Of a DNA stretch of 47,351 nucleotides, positions 42,062 to 47,351 are shown piece after piece (the first letter of the stretch is position 1; each line of letters begins with the position of its first letter). Both the position numbers and the translations under genes were made by a program. The notes beneath the pieces were generated by a model. That model ran no database searches. It was not told the DNA's origin and saw only the letters and a list, made by a program, of their open reading frames with translations. The DNA is from Gracilariopsis chorda (lineage: Eukaryota; Rhodophyta; Florideophyceae; Gracilariales; Gracilariaceae). The stretch covers positions 1 to 47,351 of the forward strand of contig NBIV01000400.1 in the NCBI GenBank assembly GCA_003194525.1, read 5' to 3'.

Positions 42062-45000
42062 TTACGGTTGTGGAGGGATGCAGAACTGAATAGCTTCAGG
42101 CAGCACTGGGTTGGCGATGGGAACAGGCATGGGATGAATTGTGTGCGCATTCTCGGGTGTAAGCTGCGGATCATGCAGGAGCAGCACATGGTCGTTCTTT
42201 CGAAGGCGCGACAATGCGACATACAACTGACCTGCGCAGAAGAAGTTGGATCGTACATCCACAACCAAGCCATCCAACGTCTTTCCCTGTCCTTTGTGAA
42301 CGGTAGCTGCAAACGCGAGACGAATGGGAAACTGCCTTCGAATCATGCGAATATCTGCGAAAGAAAACTCGAAGTCGATACGATGCAGGAGCTGTCGTTC
42401 GAGCACCTGTCTGTTCTCGTCGAAACGAGCCACCTGCATCGTAAATTGATCGACACGCACGACTACGAACAGCTTTCCGTTGACCACAGCGGGATGCAGC
42501 ACGTTCCGAATGACCATAACTGGCACACCAATCTTCAAGTCCAAGTTATGAGGCGGTACTCCAGTAGGCGCATACTGATATGCAAACTCGGGGACGATAG
42601 AACTGGCAAAGTCAGACTCCGGGTTCTGTCCACGAACAGGTTGCACGGTTGTCGCTGACGGAAGAGTGAAGCGCTCACCAGGAAACAGATCTAGCGCTGC
42701 CGCATTATGTTCGTCGACCAACTGATTTGTGGAGGCAATGAGCATTTTGCTGAGATCCACATCCTCCTTGCGTCGTGTTGTGAGCCACTTCCACAGGAAT
42801 TGGTAGGCGGTTTGCATGCCACCGGTAGATCTGAGTGGTAGTGGAGCGTTGTTGGATATTGTGTTTCGTGCAATGGAACGTAACAGCGACGCAAATGCCG
42901 GATCATCCGCTTGGCGTACTTGTTCCGTGAGGTACAGCACTTGAACCGAGCACAATGTCCACAGATCACTCTTCCACGGCAATTCGTTGAGAATGTTTGT
43001 GTACACTCGTCTCACATTTCCACTTGGCTTGGCCTCCATGTACACCTGCGGCACCACTGGAAGCAGCTGGGAGTAGTCGCCGGATAGAACGATGGTCAAG
43101 CCCCCGAACGGAGGTGGGTTTTCCATTCCACTGCAGCGAAGATCTTTGAGCAACGCATCCATGAGTTCGAAGAGCTTTCTTGAGAGCATGGACGCCTCAT
43201 CCAAGACGAGCAGTTGTATTTCGCGTAGCAGTTCTGCACGTTGAGATCGGGGACCGTACTTTGACAAAGTGGCTGTAGTGCTGCTTGTGCTGTCCCTATC
43301 AGCTACACCCAGTCCGAGAAGGCTATGTAAAGTGCGGCCACCTTCGTACAACGAAGCTGCAATGCCTGTTGTAGCAGTCATTTCGGCGAGCATTCCTTCC
43401 GACTCAACGATATCACGAAGGAGGTTGAGCACGTATGTCTTTCCGGTTCCTGCGGATCCTTGCACAAAGAACACGTTTCCAGCAGTGCTCGTTCGCTCCT
43501 GCAGCGCCTGTCGTTGTTGCAATGCGGCAATGACGGTGTCAATGACTTGTCTTTGGCGAGGTCTTAAGGTGGCGTACCTTGACTGCAAAGTTGACGAATT
43601 TCGCACCACTCGTGCGTCTCGAGTTGTTGTAGCTCGATTCGCCTCAGTCAATGCTGTATGATCCTGCTGTAGGTGTTGGGAGAAGAAGCTGTGATCGCGA
43701 AGCAGTCGTCCTCCGTGCCGGTCTGAGATCTCCACCACACGTCGATACATTTCTTGCTTTCGTTGCTGCTCATCTCCTGTATGTATGTCACTACATAATG
43801 CCTCCCAGTTTTCGACGGCCATTTTTTCTGGGTCTGCGCCTTGTTGGTATAGTGTGACAACCAGACGTCGTAGCTCGGAGGGCGTGCTGTATATCTGCAC
43901 TGCTTCTTGGAATGCAATATCAAACTCAGATCCGTCCGCGAGCAGTCCGCTTACAATCGCAGTTTCACGATACGTTCCATACTGCTGTCCGTTGAAAGTC
44001 CTTGCGTCATCATAAGAGCTCGAGCCGTGATTCATGAGCAGCAAGCGCAGAGCAAATAGCTCAATGTCCGAAGGTGAAACACCTCTGATCCTTGCAACAC
44101 ACTGCTCGTCTTCCGTGCGCTCTACCACGTACATGGGCGGATCGCAGTCGTCTGTGGGCACCTGGGTGCTGTCTCCGTCGTATTGGTTAAGCACACGGGC
44201 TGGAAGCGTGCGATACAATCGAACTTTTTCAAAGTACGAAAGGTAGTCGAGGTTTGCGTATGCTTCGGGCCTTGCAAAGTATCTCTCCAGTGTAGACGGC
44301 TGTGATGCAGAAAGAAGCTGGTTGGGACCTCTCAGCAGAAATGTGCGCTCTCCTTCCAAGTGAATGGCCAGTCGCTCTACTTTTGGTACGATGTGAACAT
44401 GTCGAAACTCGAAAATTCTCCAAGCTGCATTGACAGCGCCCACTACACGTGCTCGCATGTATGCACGAATGTCGTTCTGCACCTGCGGCTCTTGTTGCTG
44501 CTCGTTGTGTGTGCCTGTCTCATTAGCACCACTCACGTTGAGCACCACCTCCTGAGCTTTGGGCTGCTTAAACGCGTACTTCATCAGATAAGCCATTGCG
44601 CCCCCTCCTTGCGTGCGCTCTACGTTGATATGAGAGCGGTACTTCTTGGTCAGAGTTGGGTTGTACGGCACTATCTTGAGGTCATGTTGCCTTCTTCTGC
44701 GGTAGACCACGCGATTCGTGCCTTCTTCAATGTACGTCTCCGGCACAATCATGTTGCGGTCGTATCCAAACTTGCAACGCCCAGCGCGATTCCGGCAATA
44801 GGTGGAGTGGCGGTGCCTGTGCATGGAACGAATGAGGGCACGCAACGCGTCGTCTTCACCGGAAAGAGGAAGTTCTGCACTAATCAGCTCGTCGATCACA
44901 TCAACGTCTTCAATCACGCCTCCTTCGAGCCACACGAGCATGTGGTGATGAGGCACATTGCGCTCCTGAAACTCGAGCTTTGATGCAAGCCCCAGGCACT

Positions 45001-47351
45001 TGAATCCGAAGATGTGCTCCGAGTTCTTCTCCAAGTCCTTCATGAAGTCGTTTGCGTACTGGTTGTACACCCTTGCAATCAGATCCGGTCGGTCAAACGG
45101 TCGAGGGCGGTTACTCTGTGCCGTAAATGCGCTCCGATTGCTGGTATCCATACCAAAGCGCTGGATGTCCTCTCTCCAGATGTTCATGGTGATTGTAATG
45201 AACAGAGAAGGCGGTCCTCTCCGCGCTACGATCGCCTGTACATCCATGCGCTTGTTCTTCCAGTATGCTGCTGAGTTGACCGAGTCATCGGGCAGAAATA
45301 TGCGTCCCATTTGCGCGAACTGGGATGGTGACACATGACCTGTTTGCTGCTGTGCTTGCTGGATCTCTTGCTCTTGTACAATACGTGCCTGTTGTTCTCT
45401 CTCCAGGAAACGTAGTCGCATGTCCTCAATGTTTGTGTGCGTGCGGAGCATCCACATCTGCATCAACGGTCCACTGTTGAGGAGGATGTTGTCTGAGTAC
45501 AAACGTCGCTTCGCGTTCTGAGCCCAGGTGAGCTTTCGGAGCTTCCACTCGTTGACGCTGAGATCTGAGCTTTGCTGTGTGGAGTTCCTTGACTCCAGGA
45601 ACAGGCCGATGTCAAATGGTTCGTGCTGATCACCGTACGGGTAGAGAAGAGGGAAAGTGCCCTTCTCTGCAAGTTTGGATGCCGGTTTTAGAAGTCGGTA
45701 TCGCACTTGCGCATTGTTTGCGGCATTCGCAGTCGCCCCTGCTCCAGCAGCAGCAGCGCTTGTCACTGCAGCGTGCTCTTCGGTTACAGTTCCTTCTACC
45801 AAGCGCGGTACTTGAGACTCCACTCGATACAGGCCAGTTGGATCCACGACGAGCGTTCTCATCATGGTTGGCCCGCCACCAGGAGCATCTTCAGGGAGAG
45901 GCCCAGCACCTGCGTGAGGAGCACTGACTGTGGCACTTCGGGTTCCTTCGTAACCACGTACGACTACTCCCTCTTCTGCTGCCTGCATGCTGATATCGAC
46001 GGCGGTATCTGCATTTTGTTGTTGTTGTTGCGTGCTAAGCATGGATCGGTACCGCTCACGCACCACGTCTGGCTTGGGCTGGATCACATCGTACAACTTG
46101 GGCACGATGTCTCGTACGTTGATGTCTTGAATGAACGCACGCAAATTGGCACGCGTATAGTGAGAGGGATCTAAGGAAGGCGGACCGGTACCCCACAAAA
46201 AGCTGTAGCGCGTGTTGTTCTGGTTCTGCGCGGGCAGAGCGAGAGATGCGTTGCCCTCAAGTCTGAGAAAGGAGGGACCGCCTCCCGTCACATACGACAT
46301 GTCCATGAGCGCTTGCGTCGTCGCGAAGAGCGTATTCAAGTTGAGGAAATGGCTGTGGAAGGCTCTCAGGCTATAAATACTGCGAACCAACTCACTGCTA
46401 TGCCTTCTGCGGAACGTGACGCCCCATCCTGACATTCTTTTCATTCCACAGCACACTCCAGTGACCTCTGTGCCAAGCAAAACACAGCCGCAATACTTGC
46501 AGCTATGTATTTTCAATGTCCAGTCCGCGTACGGGCAGGAGGAGAGCGTGTGTGAGTGTTCGCCGCATCTTCCGCATCGCCTTTGACCTGCAGTGCGAAG
46601 CGTCTCAAACTCCGGCACGCTTGCACGGATGGCCGGATCATTCCTCGCCTGAGCTGCCACGGAATCCCACGCATAGTACACGCGATAGAGTCCTCGATCA
46701 GGACGCCCAGCACAGTGCATGACCGTCATATCAAGCTGTTGCTGTGGCTGATGCTGCGGCTGGTGTGAGGGAGCCGGTGTGATCTCATCCGCTTCCACCT
46801 CCATCGGAATGGACATCTGTTGTTCTTCCTGTTCAGCTTGTGGCAACGCAGGCTGCGGCGGCGGGTGTGAGGGAGCCGGGGTGATCTCATCCTCTTCCAC
46901 TTCCATCGGGACTGGCATCTGTTCTTCCTCTTGTTCAGCTTGTGGCAGAGCAGGCTGCTGTGATGGCGGTGGCTGTGAGGGAGCAGGGATGATCTCATCC
47001 TCTTTCCAATTCCATTGCAATAGGCATCTGTTCTGCAGGCATCAGTGGGAGAGGGGAGGCATCGGAGGCGTGGAATGTGACTTGGAAGGCCTCTCACAAA
47101 CTCCAGAAATCCAGGAATTGGGCACGATGTTGGTAGATCTGTGGCAGGGGACCCACTGGCTCCAGCGGCGCTTGTGCTAACTGCTACTGCAACCGAAGTA
47201 GGTGCAGGAGTAATTTCGTCTTCTTCAACCACTGGAACAATAGGTCCTTGAACGTGTGCTCCGCTCTCATTTACTCCCAACTCATCTGGAGATGGAGGAG
47301 CTGGTTCTCTTCGGGTCTTCCAGCTCCTGCCCGTGCTCCACCACTGCCGAC
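42062..47351 (-). CDS. Helitron rolling-circle Rep / Pif1-type helicase, N-terminus cut by window edge
   Basis: The frame is open from 47020 to 42062 (1,652 residues), and the N-terminal part continues to the window end across four 1-nt indels relative to copy A. In order: a proline/acidic linker with repeated EEDEI-PAPS units; a Cys/His region (CGRCGEHSH, CKYCGC); Helitron_like_N (FITITMNIWREDIQRFG, about 45190); HUH (VPHHHMLVWLEGG, about 44950); the two-tyrosine motif AYLMKYAFK (about 44590); helicase Walker A GSAGTGKTYVLNLLRD (about 43450); Walker B LLVLDEASMLSRK (about 43200); VLSGDYSQLLPVVPQ (about 43080); and the C-terminal VHKGQGKTLDGLVV and LYVALSRLRKNDH (about 42280-42190). All catalytic motifs are intact. 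It would nick and unwind DNA for rolling-circle transposition. Confidence 0.92.

Larger units (their letters stand above)
41640..47351 (-). mobile_element. Helitron copy B (long, potentially autonomous)
   Basis: It carries a full Rep/helicase reading frame and a 3' region with the conserved GC-rich palindromic block (41926-41965) and stem (41779-41856). The 5' end lies outside the window: base 47351 corresponds to 40674 of copy A, so about 49 N-terminal codons are missing. The exact 3' boundary near 41640-41670 is uncertain. Confidence 0.85.

Overview
The window is eukaryotic and consists almost entirely of mobile elements in various states of decay; I found no ordinary host housekeeping gene and no tRNA or rRNA. 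The elements are Helitrons (Rep/Pif1-type), two PIF/Harbinger-type elements, two Ty3/gypsy retrotransposons (one retaining a chromodomain), a Plavaka/KDZ-type transposase and a pogo-like DNA-binding fragment. The mix, the compact genes and the Harbinger partner-protein style fit a TE-rich alga (my best guess is a florideophyte red alga) or a similar protist. That assignment is from memory of family distributions and is not proven by the sequence.

Region 1 (1-14.6 kb) is the unusual part. A ~1,300-residue gene with a ParB/sulfiredoxin-like segment runs leftward (4.9 to 1.0 kb). A second gene runs rightward (5.3 to 8.4 kb) and encodes a beta-class DNA amino-methyltransferase (DPPY and FAG motifs) joined to a C-terminal SET domain. 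The two are transcribed away from a ~157-bp near-perfect palindrome at 5.08-5.24 kb. Downstream lie a coiled-coil gene of unknown function (8.7-10.8 kb, +) and, convergent with it, a Plavaka/KDZ-like DDE transposase (14.4-11.2 kb, -). All four reading frames carry frameshifts and in-frame stops, mostly TGA. The block looks like one decayed large transposon carrying a DNA- and histone-methylation cassette, but its termini were not found.

Region 2 (14.6-25.5 kb) holds a decayed Ty3/gypsy element on the minus strand (gag, protease, RT, RNase H, integrase; 20.6 to 14.9 kb), then a 5'-truncated, diverged Helitron on the plus strand (21.4-24.7 kb). A diverged direct repeat flanks that Helitron.

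Region 3 (26.3-37.1 kb) begins with an apparently intact two-gene Harbinger element (transposase +, trihelix/Myb-like protein -). Next come a gypsy RT joined directly to a chromodomain, and a decayed second Harbinger pair with internal tandem repeats. The rest holds a pogo-like HTH fragment, a 3 x 65 bp hairpin repeat and a run of stem-loops.

Region 4 (37.1-47.35 kb) holds two closely related Helitrons in tandem, both on the minus strand. The downstream copy (A) has lost 1,894 bp, including the Rep tyrosines and the helicase Walker motifs, across a 4-bp microhomology. The upstream copy (B) has a long open Rep/helicase frame that runs off the window end. A and B are a mosaic: almost identical over their 5' 1.5 kb and clearly more diverged in the middle.
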